From: Thermoleophilaceae bacterium
Lineage (GTDB): Bacteria > Actinomycetota > Thermoleophilia > Solirubrobacterales > Thermoleophilaceae
Length of the DNA stretch: 56,465 nt
Direction: 5' to 3'
NCBI GenBank assembly: GCA_016929195.1
Contig: JAFGJG010000004.1
Location: 1-56,465, forward strand
In this document: positions 23,498 to 30,930 of the stretch, one piece after another
Layout of the letters: each line of letters begins with the position of its first letter
Numbering within the stretch: the stretch's first letter is position 1
The notes under the pieces: model-generated
Seen by the model: only the letters and a program-made list of their open reading frames with translations
Told to the model about the DNA's origin: nothing
Database searches by the model: none
Made by a program: the position numbers and the translations under genes

Positions 23498-23998
23498 ATG
23501 GGCGAGCAGCCGATCTTCGTGGTGCAGCAGCACGCGGCCTCCACGATGCACTTCGACTTCCGGCTCGAGGTCGACGGCGTGCTCGCGTCCTGGGCGGTGC
23601 CGAAGGGGCCGTCCACCGATCCGCGCGTCAAGCGGCTCGCGGTCCAGGTCGAGGACCATTCGCTCGGGTACCGCGACTTCGAGGGCGTCATCGGCGAGCG
23701 CAGCTACGGTGCCGGGGCCGTGATCGTGTGGGACACGGGCACCTACGAGAACCTCTCGGGCGACGAGTCGATGGCCGCGGGGCTCGAGCGCGGTCACGTG
23801 TCGGTCCGGCTGCACGGGGAGAAGCTGCGCGGCGGCTACACGCTGCAGCGCACGGACACCGGGCGCAGGCCGCGCTGGCTCCTCATCAAGCGGCGCGACG
23901 AGGAGGCCGACGCGCGCCGCAACCCCGTGAGCACCGAGCCGCGCTCCGTGCTCAGCGGCCGGACCGTCGAGGAGGTGGCGGCCGAGGCCGGGCGATGA
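23498..23998 (+). CDS. LigD 3'-phosphoesterase (PE) domain protein
   Basis: A 166-residue stand-alone PE domain of bacterial non-homologous end joining. It trims 3' ribonucleotides and phosphates at DNA ends. The hallmarks are FVVQQHAASTMHFDFRLEV with the metal/phosphate His residues, SWAVPKGPS, YGAGAVIVWDTG and WLLIKR. It is the first gene of a three-gene operon: its TGA overlaps the ATG of the ligase (ATGA at 23995-23998). In most bacteria this domain is fused in one LigD polypeptide; here each domain is its own protein. Confidence 0.94.
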   Translation: MGEQPIFVVQQHAASTMHFDFRLEVDGVLASWAVPKGPSTDPRVKRLAVQVEDHSLGYRDFEGVIGERSYGAGAVIVWDTGTYENLSGDESMAAGLERGHVSVRLHGEKLRGGYTLQRTDTGRRPRWLLIKRRDEEADARRNPVSTEPRSVLSGRTVEEVAAEAGR

Positions 23999-24915
23999 GG
24001 GCGCCGAAGCACGCCGAGGCGATGAAGGCCACGCTCACCGACGAGCGCTTCTCGGACCCCGGCTGGATCTACGAGCGCAAGCTCGACGGGGTCCGCTGCA
24101 TCGCGATCCGCGACGGGAAGCGCGTGCGGATGCTGTCGCGCAACGACCTGCCGCTGAACGAGCGCTACCCCGAGGTCGCCGAGGCGCTCGAGGCGCAGAG
24201 CCTGCGCCGCTTCGCGATCGACGGCGAGGTCGTGGCGTTCGACCGAGGCAGGACGAGCTTCGCCGCCCTCGCGCGGCGCGGGCACCGGCACGTCAAGGTC
24301 TATCTGTACGTCTTCGACCTGCTCTGGATCGACGGCCGCGACGTGCGTCCGCTGCCGCTGCGCGAGCGCAAGCGGCTGCTGCGCGACGCGCTCGACTGGG
24401 GCGGCCCGCTGCGACTCACCCCGCACCGCAACGAGCACGGCGAGGCCTACTTCGAGGAGGCGTGCCGGAAGGGCTGGGAGGGCCTCATCGCGAAGCGCGC
24501 CGACAGCCCGTACACGACGGCGCGCTCGCGGGACTGGCTGAAGTTCAAGTGCGACCAGGCGCAGGAGCTCGTGATCGGCGGCTTCACCCCTCCGAAGGGC
24601 TCTCGCCGGGAGCTTGGCGCGCTCCTGCTCGGGCACTTCGAGGACGGCCGGCTGGAGTACGCCGGGAAGGTCGGCACCGGCTTCGACGGCGACACGCTCG
24701 CCGACCTCGCCGAGCGGATGCGCCCGCTGCGCCGCGAGGAGCCGCCGTTCGCGCGCCCGGAGGCGATCAGGGAGCGCGGGGTGACCTGGGTGGAGCCCGA
24801 GCTCGTGGCCCAGGTGGGGTTCACCGAATGGACGCGCGACGGGCGCCTCCGGCACCCGCGCTTTCTCGGCCTGCGCTTCGACAAGGCGGCCCGCGAGGTG
24901 GTGCGCGAGGGATGA
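23995..24915 (+). CDS. ATP-dependent DNA ligase (LigD ligase domain, stand-alone)
   Basis: A 306-residue ligase. The nucleotidyl-transferase motif I KLDGVR (Lys is the adenylated residue) is near 30, FAIDGEVVAF is motif III, EGLIAKR is motif IV, and WLKFKC is motif V. An OB-fold C-terminal part carries VGTGFDGDTLADL. It seals the double-strand breaks processed by the neighbouring PE and polymerase proteins. ATGA overlaps at both ends (23995 and 24912) show a tightly coupled operon. Confidence 0.94.
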   Translation: MRAPKHAEAMKATLTDERFSDPGWIYERKLDGVRCIAIRDGKRVRMLSRNDLPLNERYPEVAEALEAQSLRRFAIDGEVVAFDRGRTSFAALARRGHRHVKVYLYVFDLLWIDGRDVRPLPLRERKRLLRDALDWGGPLRLTPHRNEHGEAYFEEACRKGWEGLIAKRADSPYTTARSRDWLKFKCDQAQELVIGGFTPPKGSRRELGALLLGHFEDGRLEYAGKVGTGFDGDTLADLAERMRPLRREEPPFARPEAIRERGVTWVEPELVAQVGFTEWTRDGRLRHPRFLGLRFDKAAREVVREG

Positions 24916-25796
24916 CCGAGGTGCTGCGCGTCGGCCGGCGCGAGGTCCGGATCACGCATCCGGACAAGCTGCTGTTCCCGAAGGCGAGGGTCTCCAAGCT
25001 CGGCCTCGCGCGCCACTACGAGCGCGTCGCGCCGGTGATGCTGCCCTACGTGTCGGGCCGCCCCCTGGCGCTCCAGGCGTTCCCGAACGGCATCGACGAG
25101 CCCGGCTTCTTCCAGAAGAACGTGCCGTCGTACTACCCCGACTGGATTCATCGCGCCACCGTCCCCAAGCGCGGCGGCACGATCACGCACGCGCTGGCCG
25201 ACGATGCCGCGACGCTCGTCTTCCTCGCGGGGCAGAACGTCGTGACGCCGCACCTGTGGCTGTCGCGCGCCGACGAGCCGCGCAGGCCGGACCGGCTGAT
25301 CCTCGACTTCGATCCCTCCGGCGGCGGGTTCGCCGACGTCCGCGCGGCCGCGCGCGCGGCGGGCGAGCGGCTGCGCGACGCCGGGCTCGCGACCTACGCG
25401 ATGGTCACTGGCTCGCGCGGGGTGCACGTGGTCTGCCCGCTGCGCCGCGGGCCGGGTTTCACGGACGTGCACGGGTTCGCCCGCCGGCTGGCCGAGGAGA
25501 TGGTGCGCGACGACCCGCGCCACCTGACGCTCGAGTGGAGGAAGGCCGACCGCGGAAAGCTGATCTACGTGGACGTGAACCGCAACGCCTACGCGCAGCA
25601 CGCGGTCGCGCCGTACGCGGTGCGGCCGAAGCCGCGCGCGCCGGTCGCGGTCCCGCTCCACTGGGAGGAGCTCTCGGACTCGAAGCTGCGGCCGGACCAC
25701 TGGACGGTCAAGACGATCGCCGGCCGGGTGGACTCGGAGGGCGACCCCTGGAAGGGCATGGGCCGGCGCGCGCGCCGGCTGCCCGCCTGGCGCTAG
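24912..25796 (+). CDS. LigD polymerase/primase domain protein (stand-alone)
   Basis: A 294-residue archaeo-eukaryotic-primase-like polymerase of non-homologous end joining. It fills gaps, often with ribonucleotides, at broken ends. It shows the HPDKLLFPKA start, the metal motif ILDFDPS (Asp-x-Asp), GSRGVHVVCPL, and the YVDVNRNAYAQHAVAPYAVR block with the LHWEEL region. It completes the PE-ligase-polymerase order used in Pseudomonas-type LigD. Ku, the usual partner, is not encoded in this window. The stop is shared with the convergent flavoprotein in CTAG 25793-25796. Confidence 0.94.
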   Translation: MTEVLRVGRREVRITHPDKLLFPKARVSKLGLARHYERVAPVMLPYVSGRPLALQAFPNGIDEPGFFQKNVPSYYPDWIHRATVPKRGGTITHALADDAATLVFLAGQNVVTPHLWLSRADEPRRPDRLILDFDPSGGGFADVRAAARAAGERLRDAGLATYAMVTGSRGVHVVCPLRRGPGFTDVHGFARRLAEEMVRDDPRHLTLEWRKADRGKLIYVDVNRNAYAQHAVAPYAVRPKPRAPVAVPLHWEELSDSKLRPDHWTVKTIAGRVDSEGDPWKGMGRRARRLPAWR

Positions 25797-27220
25797 CTGT
25801 CGAACCCGAGGCCGGCGCGGTCGAGCGCCCTGAGCCAGAGCCCGCGGCGGCCCTCGCGCCGGTCCGCGGCGGCCAGCCGGTTCTGGGTGAGCCGCACGAC
25901 GCCGCTGCGCAGCGGCTCCGGCGGGAACGGCACGGGCCGCCGGCGCACGTAGCGCAGCCGAGTGGCATCGGTCTCACGCGCGTCGGCGAGGTCGAGCGCG
26001 ACCTCGGCGCCGAAGCGGCTCGCGCAGACGCCCAGCCCCGTGTAGCCGGTGGCGTAGGAGACGCGCCCGCCGAGGGCCGTCCCGAAGAAGACCGAGAAGC
26101 GGCTGCAGGTGTCGATCGCCCCGCCCCAGCGGTGCGTGAAGCGCACGCCCTCGAGCTGCGGGAACGTCGCGAAGAAGTGCTGGGCGAGCGCGGCGAAGGA
26201 GGGGTCGTGGTCGTCCAGGTGGTCGCCGACCGGCCCGCCGAAGCGGTAGACCGCGTCGTAGCCGCCCCAGAGGATCCGGTCGTCGGCGCTCAGCCGGTAG
26301 TAGTGGAACTGGTTGCCCGCGTCGCCGACCCCCTGCCGGTGCTGCCATCCGATCGACTCGCGCCGCGCCGCGTCGAGCGGCTCGGTCATCAGCGCGTAGT
26401 CGTAGACCGGGAGCACATAGCGGCGCACGGAGCGGAGGAGCGGGGGATAGGCGCTCGTCGCGAGCAGGACGCGCCGCGCGCTCACGACGCCCGTGGCGGT
26501 CGCCACGTCCACCCCGGCGCCGGCGGCGCCGAGCCCCGTCACGGCGGTGTGCTCGAACAGCCGCACTCCGGCGCGAAGAGCGGCGTCGCGCAGCCCGCGG
26601 GCCAGCTTGCCGGGGTGGACGAGCGCCGCGCCGGTGCGGTCCCACAGCCCGCCTAGGTACATCGGCGAGCTCACCTCCGCGCGCACCTGGTCGCGGTCGA
26701 GGAGCTCGACCGTGTGGCCGAGGCCGCGCATGTCCTCGGCCTCCTCGCGCATGTCATCGAGCTCGTGCGGCTCGAGCGCCACCGTCAGGTCGCCCGTCTC
26801 CTCGAAGTCGCAGTCGATGCCGTGGGCCTCCAGGTCGCGCCGCAGCCCGTCGTAGTTCTCGAACCCGAGCCGCTCGAGCGTCTCGAGCTCCTCGGGGAAG
26901 CGCGAGCGGCCGTTGGCCGCTCCGTGTGTGAGCGAGGCGAGCAGGAACCCGCCGTTGCGGCCGCTGGCCCCGTGGCCGCAGGTCTCCGATTCGAGCACCG
27001 CCACGTCGCGCTCGGGGTCGCGGGCCTTCGCGTGAAGGGCGGCCCAGAGGCCGGTGAAGCCCCCGCCGACGATGCAGAGGTCCGTCTCGGCGTCGCCCTC
27101 GACGGGCGGTGCCGGCTCGGTGCCCGGCAGGTCGTCGAGCCAGAACGGGGTGACCTTCGCGCCGGCGTAGGAGGCGCGCTCCGCCGCGGTCGGCTCGCGA
27201 TCGGGCCAGGGGGACGGCAC
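25793..27220 (-). CDS. FAD-dependent amine/amino-acid oxidoreductase (DAO, PuuB-like)
   Basis: A 475-residue flavoprotein of the D-amino-acid oxidase superfamily, resembling gamma-glutamylputrescine oxidases. A short N-terminal arm (PFWLDDLPG) precedes the FAD motif CIVGGGFTGLW (about 49-59). GASGRNGGF, VHPGKLARGLRDAA and the late FTHRWGGAIDTCSRF and ATGYTGLGV motifs follow the family order. It probably oxidises an amine or N-methylated amino acid. The GTG at 27220 gives the expected arm length and lies five bases after the mreB stop, so the two are likely one transcript. Confidence 0.9.
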   Translation of the reverse strand: MPSPWPDREPTAAERASYAGAKVTPFWLDDLPGTEPAPPVEGDAETDLCIVGGGFTGLWAALHAKARDPERDVAVLESETCGHGASGRNGGFLLASLTHGAANGRSRFPEELETLERLGFENYDGLRRDLEAHGIDCDFEETGDLTVALEPHELDDMREEAEDMRGLGHTVELLDRDQVRAEVSSPMYLGGLWDRTGAALVHPGKLARGLRDAALRAGVRLFEHTAVTGLGAAGAGVDVATATGVVSARRVLLATSAYPPLLRSVRRYVLPVYDYALMTEPLDAARRESIGWQHRQGVGDAGNQFHYYRLSADDRILWGGYDAVYRFGGPVGDHLDDHDPSFAALAQHFFATFPQLEGVRFTHRWGGAIDTCSRFSVFFGTALGGRVSYATGYTGLGVCASRFGAEVALDLADARETDATRLRYVRRRPVPFPPEPLRSGVVRLTQNRLAAADRREGRRGLWLRALDRAGLGFDS

Positions 27221-27225
27221 GCCGG

Positions 27226-28338
27226 CTAGCGCTTCCGCCGGGCCGCCGTGGAGGTCCGCTCGAGCAGCTCGATCTCGTCGAGCGCCTGGCCGGCACCGAG
27301 CGCAACGCACGTGAGGGGCGAGTCGGCCACCACGACGGGCACGTTGGTCTCCTGCTCGATGCGCTCGGCGAAGCCGCGCAGGAGCACACCGCCGCCGGCG
27401 AGCAGCAGGCCGCGCTCGGAGATGTCGGAGGCCAGCTCCGGCGGGGTCTCCTCGAGCGCCTCCTTGACGGCGACCACGATGTCGAGCACGGTCGGCTCGA
27501 GCGCGCGCCGGAGCTCCTCGCTCGTGACGATGACCTCGCGCGGCAGGCCCGAGACCGGGTCGCGACCGCGGACGGCGCTGGTCTCGTCGCTCGTGTCCGG
27601 GTGCACGGAGCCGATCTCCAGCTTCACGCGCTCGGCGGTGGTCTCGCCGATCGCAAGCCCGTGCGTGTTGCGGAGCCACATCGCCACGGCCTCGTCGAGG
27701 TCGTAGCCGCCAGTGCGCTGGGAGCGGGACACGACGATGCCGCCGAGCGAGATGACGGCGACCTCGCTGGTGCCGCCGCCGACGTCGACGACAACGTTGG
27801 CGCGCGGCTCGCCGATCGCGAGGCCGGCGCCGATCGCGGCCGCCAGCGACTCCTCGATGAGGTGCACCGAGCGGGCGCCCGCCGCGAGGCATGCCTCCAT
27901 CAGAGCGCGCTGCTCGACGTCGGTGATGCCGGACGGGGCGCAGATCATCACGCGCGGGTGGGCCAGCCGGCTGCGGTGCACGCGCCCGATGAAGTGACGC
28001 AGCATCTGCTCGGTCACCTCGAAGTCGGCGATCACGCCGTGGCGCAGCGGGCGGACTGCGGTGATCGTCGCGGGCGTGCGCCCGATCATGCCCTGGGCCT
28101 CCTCGCCGACCGCGTGGACCGCGCCGCTGAGCGAGTCGATGGCGACGACGGACGGCTCCGAGACGACGATCCCCTCGCCGCGCGCGAACACCAGCGTGTT
28201 CGCGGTCCCGAGGTCGATGGCCAGGTCCTGGCCGCCGAGGCGGGGGAACAGGCGGCGCCGCCAGGGTGCCCGCGCCGAGTCGACGCCCGCGCCGCCGGCG
28301 CCGGTCAGCCGCCCGTCGCTGTCACCCGATCGGGTCAT
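27226..28338 (-). CDS. mreB: MreB-like actin-family cell-shape protein
   Basis: A 370-residue actin homologue. After a 35-residue polar N-terminal extension come the phosphate-1 loop AIDLGTANTLVF, the MreB block IGRTPATITAVRPLRHGVIADFEV in part, the phosphate-2 loop VVDVGGGTSEVAVISLGG, and the adenosine motif LAGGGVLLRGF. It is expected to form filaments that guide wall growth or, in actinobacteria, spore-wall synthesis. MreC, MreD and PBP2 genes are not adjacent, which is unusual. TACCGT lies nine bases before the ATG. Confidence 0.93.
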   Translation of the reverse strand: MTRSGDSDGRLTGAGGAGVDSARAPWRRRLFPRLGGQDLAIDLGTANTLVFARGEGIVVSEPSVVAIDSLSGAVHAVGEEAQGMIGRTPATITAVRPLRHGVIADFEVTEQMLRHFIGRVHRSRLAHPRVMICAPSGITDVEQRALMEACLAAGARSVHLIEESLAAAIGAGLAIGEPRANVVVDVGGGTSEVAVISLGGIVVSRSQRTGGYDLDEAVAMWLRNTHGLAIGETTAERVKLEIGSVHPDTSDETSAVRGRDPVSGLPREVIVTSEELRRALEPTVLDIVVAVKEALEETPPELASDISERGLLLAGGGVLLRGFAERIEQETNVPVVVADSPLTCVALGAGQALDEIELLERTSTAARRKR

Positions 28339-28347
28339 GGACGCGCC

Positions 28348-28353
28348 ACGGTA
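28348..28353 (-). promoter_or_regulatory. Candidate -10 element for mreB
   Basis: TACCGT on the minus strand, nine bases before the ATG at 28338. Confidence 0.35.
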
Positions 28354-28370
28354 GTCGCTCCGCAGGTGCG

Positions 28371-28376
28371 TAAGGT
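28371..28376 (+). promoter_or_regulatory. Candidate -10 element for the DDN-like gene
   Basis: TAAGGT seven bases before the ATG at 28384, with no Shine-Dalgarno in between. Confidence 0.4.
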
Positions 28377-28383
28377 GATTTGC

Positions 28384-28806
28384 ATGACGACGACCCCCGA
28401 CGACGAGCTGTTCGGACAAGAGCACGTGCGCGCCTACCGGGAGACCGGCGGCGAGCGCGGCTACAACTGGCACGGGACGGAGATCGCGCTGCTCACGACG
28501 ACCGGCCGGACCTCGGGCGAGGAGCGCACGACGCCGCTCATCCACCGCGTGGACGACGGCCGCATCGTGCTCGTCGCGTCGAACGGCGGCTCCGTCGAGC
28601 ACCCGGCCTGGTACCGGAACCTCAGCAAGGACCCGAACGCGACGGTCCAGCTGAAGGCGGACGTGTTCCCGGTCCGCGCGCGCGACGCCGAGGGCGAGGA
28701 GCGAGAGCGGCTCTGGTCGCTCATGACCGAGGTCTGGCCCTACTACGACGACTACCAGGCCCGCACCGACCGGGAGATTCCAGTGGTGGTGCTCGAGCGC
28801 AGCTAG
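28384..28806 (+). CDS. Deazaflavin (F420)-dependent nitroreductase-family protein, DDN-like
   Basis: A 140-residue split-barrel protein of the DDN family. The pattern is HGTEIALLTTTGRTSGEERTTPL, then LVASNGGSVEHPAWYRNL, then NATVQLKADVFPVRARDAEG, which matches F420H2-dependent quinone or nitroimidazole reductases. It supports an F420-using host. The native substrate is unknown (membrane quinones for mycobacterial DDN). The stop is shared with the DUF2855 gene in CTAG 28803-28806. Confidence 0.92.
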   Translation: MTTTPDDELFGQEHVRAYRETGGERGYNWHGTEIALLTTTGRTSGEERTTPLIHRVDDGRIVLVASNGGSVEHPAWYRNLSKDPNATVQLKADVFPVRARDAEGEERERLWSLMTEVWPYYDDYQARTDREIPVVVLERS

Positions 28807-29858
28807 GGCGCCAGCACGTAGCCGGCGTCGGACGGCGCCTCGCCGTCCACCAGCTTGAGGTACAGGCGCTCGATGTCGGCCGGGCCGGCGCCGCGCTCCA
28901 CCTCCAGCCACCCCGAGGCCCACTCGGCGAACGGGCCCCATGCCTCGGCGGTGCGGCTCTGGACGCCGTCGGCGCCCCAGTCCTCGAGGCGCTTCGCGAA
29001 CCGCGCCGGCGCGAAGAACATCTCCGGCGCGGGCCCCGGCAGCGCGCCCGGGTCCGCGAAGACGCGGTCCCAGTGCGACGCGCCGACCAGCCAGTCGTGG
29101 GCGAGCTCGTCGCCCAGGTGGCGGTGCACCCGGCCGCGGAGCTCGGCGTCACCCGAGATGTCGACGTAGACCGCGCGCTCGCGCGGCGCTTCCTCGAGCT
29201 CGTCGTAGGCGACGACGCGGTCGTAGACGCCGAGCCCGCGGACGAACTCGGCGCGCCCCGCCGAGGTCAGGCCCACGACCTCGATCCCCTCCCGGCGCGA
29301 CAGCAGGAACGCCGTGCTCAGCGCCGTCTTGCTGGACGCGCTCGACAGCCACACGCTCGCCGAGTCGTGGAAGCCCCCCTCGTCGAGCTGGTCGTCGATC
29401 AGGAACGAGGTGCCGAACAGCGGCCGGAAGAGCACCTGGAGGTCATCTCCCTCCGACGGCTCCGGAGGCGCCGGCGCGTAGGCGTTGTACACGGCGGGCA
29501 GGTCCACGCGATGCGGCGTCGTGTCCACGAAGCCGCCGCCGTCCGCCGGCTTCGGCCGCACGAGGAGGTGGGTCGAGATCGGGAAGTAGCCGTACACGCG
29601 CGTCCCCGCCGGGGTCTCGTCGTGCGCGCTGGCGGTGACGTGCGCGAATCCCCAGACCGGGATCCGCCCCCAGCCCTCGTCCGCGGGGAAGAACCTCCAG
29701 TACGACATCGCGTCGCCCATCACGGCGTAGGTCACGTTGTTCGACGTGAGACCGAAGCGCTCCAGCTCCAGCACCGCCTCGCCGGGGCCCGGCTCGGGCA
29801 CGTCCGCCTCCGTGAAGCGGGTCCGGCGAAGGTCGTCGCGCCCTACGAGGAAGTCCAT
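28803..29858 (-). CDS. DUF2855 family protein (MDR-like oxidoreductase fold)
   Basis: A 351-residue protein of DUF2855, a divergent relative of medium-chain dehydrogenases and quinone reductases. Recognisable parts are FGLTSNNVTYAVMGD near residue 35, the FFPADEGWGRIPVWGFAHV block, RPLFGTSFLIDDQL, and an SSASSKTALSTAFLL segment at the start of the nucleotide-binding half. No zinc ligands of alcohol dehydrogenases are visible. The substrate is unknown. TAGGCT sits seven bases before the ATG. Confidence 0.88.
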   Translation of the reverse strand: MDFLVGRDDLRRTRFTEADVPEPGPGEAVLELERFGLTSNNVTYAVMGDAMSYWRFFPADEGWGRIPVWGFAHVTASAHDETPAGTRVYGYFPISTHLLVRPKPADGGGFVDTTPHRVDLPAVYNAYAPAPPEPSEGDDLQVLFRPLFGTSFLIDDQLDEGGFHDSASVWLSSASSKTALSTAFLLSRREGIEVVGLTSAGRAEFVRGLGVYDRVVAYDELEEAPRERAVYVDISGDAELRGRVHRHLGDELAHDWLVGASHWDRVFADPGALPGPAPEMFFAPARFAKRLEDWGADGVQSRTAEAWGPFAEWASGWLEVERGAGPADIERLYLKLVDGEAPSDAGYVLAP

Positions 29859-29865
29859 GGCGCGC

Positions 29866-29871
29866 AGCCTA
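29866..29871 (-). promoter_or_regulatory. Candidate -10 element for the DUF2855 gene
   Basis: TAGGCT on the minus strand, seven bases before the ATG at 29858. Confidence 0.4.
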
Positions 29872-29880
29872 ACCCGACGG

Positions 29881-29886
29881 TACGCT
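29881..29886 (+). promoter_or_regulatory. Candidate -10 element for the copper-cluster operon
   Basis: TACGCT six bases before the GTG at 29893. It helps choose that GTG over an ATG at 29857, which would overlap the divergent DUF2855 start. Confidence 0.35.
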
Positions 29887-29892
29887 CAGGTC

Positions 29893-30216
29893 GTGGTGCG
29901 GCGCGATCAGCGTGTCCTGGCCCTGCTCTCGCTCGCGGCTTCGGCCGCGGCGCTGCTCGGCGCCGTGCTGGGCCACGAGACGCTGCTCGCCTACGCGGGG
30001 CCGTTCCTGGTCCTGCTGCTGCCGCTTCTCGCGGGCCGGTTCGTGGGCGAGGAGCGCATCGCCCGTGCTGCCGCCCGGCGGCGCGGGCCCCGGCCGCGGC
30101 CCCGTGCCGAGACCGCGCCGGTCACCTGGCTTCGCGACGCCGCGCTCGTCGCGCGCGGCGGGCGGCTGATCGCCCGCTCGCTGGCGGTCCGCCCGCCTCC
30201 TCCCGCGTCGGCCTGA
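29893..30216 (+). CDS. Small membrane protein, copper-cluster paralogue 1
   Basis: A 107-residue protein with two close hydrophobic helices (about 5-45), then an Arg-rich linker (ARAAARRRGPRPRPR) and an amphipathic tail ending RPPPPASA. It has the same build as the protein starting at 32633, which also has two helices, an Arg-rich linker and a Pro run, so the two are probably distant paralogues framing the CopCD gene. The function is unknown. The GTG at 29893 is favoured by the -10 element six bases upstream. Confidence 0.65.
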   Translation: MVRRDQRVLALLSLAASAAALLGAVLGHETLLAYAGPFLVLLLPLLAGRFVGEERIARAAARRRGPRPRPRAETAPVTWLRDAALVARGGRLIARSLAVRPPPPASA

Positions 30217-30222
30217 CCTTCT

Positions 30223-30240
30223 GACCGCCCCCCGGCGGTC
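30223..30240. repeat. Short hairpin after the small membrane protein gene
   Basis: GACCGCC (30223-30229), a CCCC loop, GGCGGTC (30234-30240), seven bases after the stop at 30216. There is no T-tract, so it is not a classical terminator. It could attenuate read-through into the next gene or protect mRNA ends. Confidence 0.35.
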
Positions 30241-30270
30241 GGAGCTCACCGACAGAGCCGAGGAGGACGC

Positions 30271-30930
30271 ATGGCTCGCTTCACGCGCTCGGCCGCGCTC
30301 GCGGCCGTCGCGCTCGCCGCGGTCGCGCCCGCGGCCGCGGCACACAAGGGAAATCCGGACTTCCGCTCCGACACGCGCGGGCTCAGCCCGGCCACTCGCG
30401 GCGTGGAGGTGCAGGTCGTCAACCACGACGACAGCCTCGAGCTGACGAACCGCAGCGGCAGGACCGTGGTGGTCACCGGCTACCGCGGCGAGCCCTACCT
30501 GCGGATCGGGCCCAGCGGGTCGGTGGCGGTCAATCGGCGCTCGCCCAGCCACTACCTCAACGACGACCGCTACGCCGAGGGCGTCGAGGTCCCGGCCGCG
30601 GCGGACCCGAAGGCGGCGCCCGACTGGCAGGAGGTCGACAGGACCGGGCGCTACACGTGGCACGACCACCGCATCCACTGGATGGCTCGCACCGTGCCGC
30701 CGCAGGTGAAGGACGAGAGCGAGCGCACCAAGGTGTTCGACTGGAAGGTGCCTGTGGAGGTCGACGGCCGGCCGGCGGCCGTGAGCGGCTCGCTGATCTG
30801 GGTCGGCAGGTCCGGCGGCGGGTTCCCCGTCGCGGCCGGGATCTCGCTCGCAGCCGCAGTTCTCGCCGGAGCGCTGCTGGTCGTGGTGGTGCGCCGCAGG
30901 CGGGGCGGGCCGGCGAAGGAGGCATGGTGA
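30271..30930 (+). CDS. Secreted, membrane-anchored His-rich protein of the copper cluster
   Basis: A 219-residue protein. The signal peptide (1-23) leaves a mature start near HKGNPDF. A beta-rich domain (30-180) contains the eye-catching YTWHDHRIHWM motif (about residues 129-139). A C-terminal helix (188-212) with an Arg-rich stop anchors it. The His cluster and the position directly before the CopC-CopD gene suggest extracellular copper binding or hand-over. I know no experimentally described family. Good Shine-Dalgarno GAGGAGG seven or so bases before the ATG. Confidence 0.75.
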   Translation: MARFTRSAALAAVALAAVAPAAAAHKGNPDFRSDTRGLSPATRGVEVQVVNHDDSLELTNRSGRTVVVTGYRGEPYLRIGPSGSVAVNRRSPSHYLNDDRYAEGVEVPAAADPKAAPDWQEVDRTGRYTWHDHRIHWMARTVPPQVKDESERTKVFDWKVPVEVDGRPAAVSGSLIWVGRSGGGFPVAAGISLAAAVLAGALLVVVVRRRRGGPAKEAW

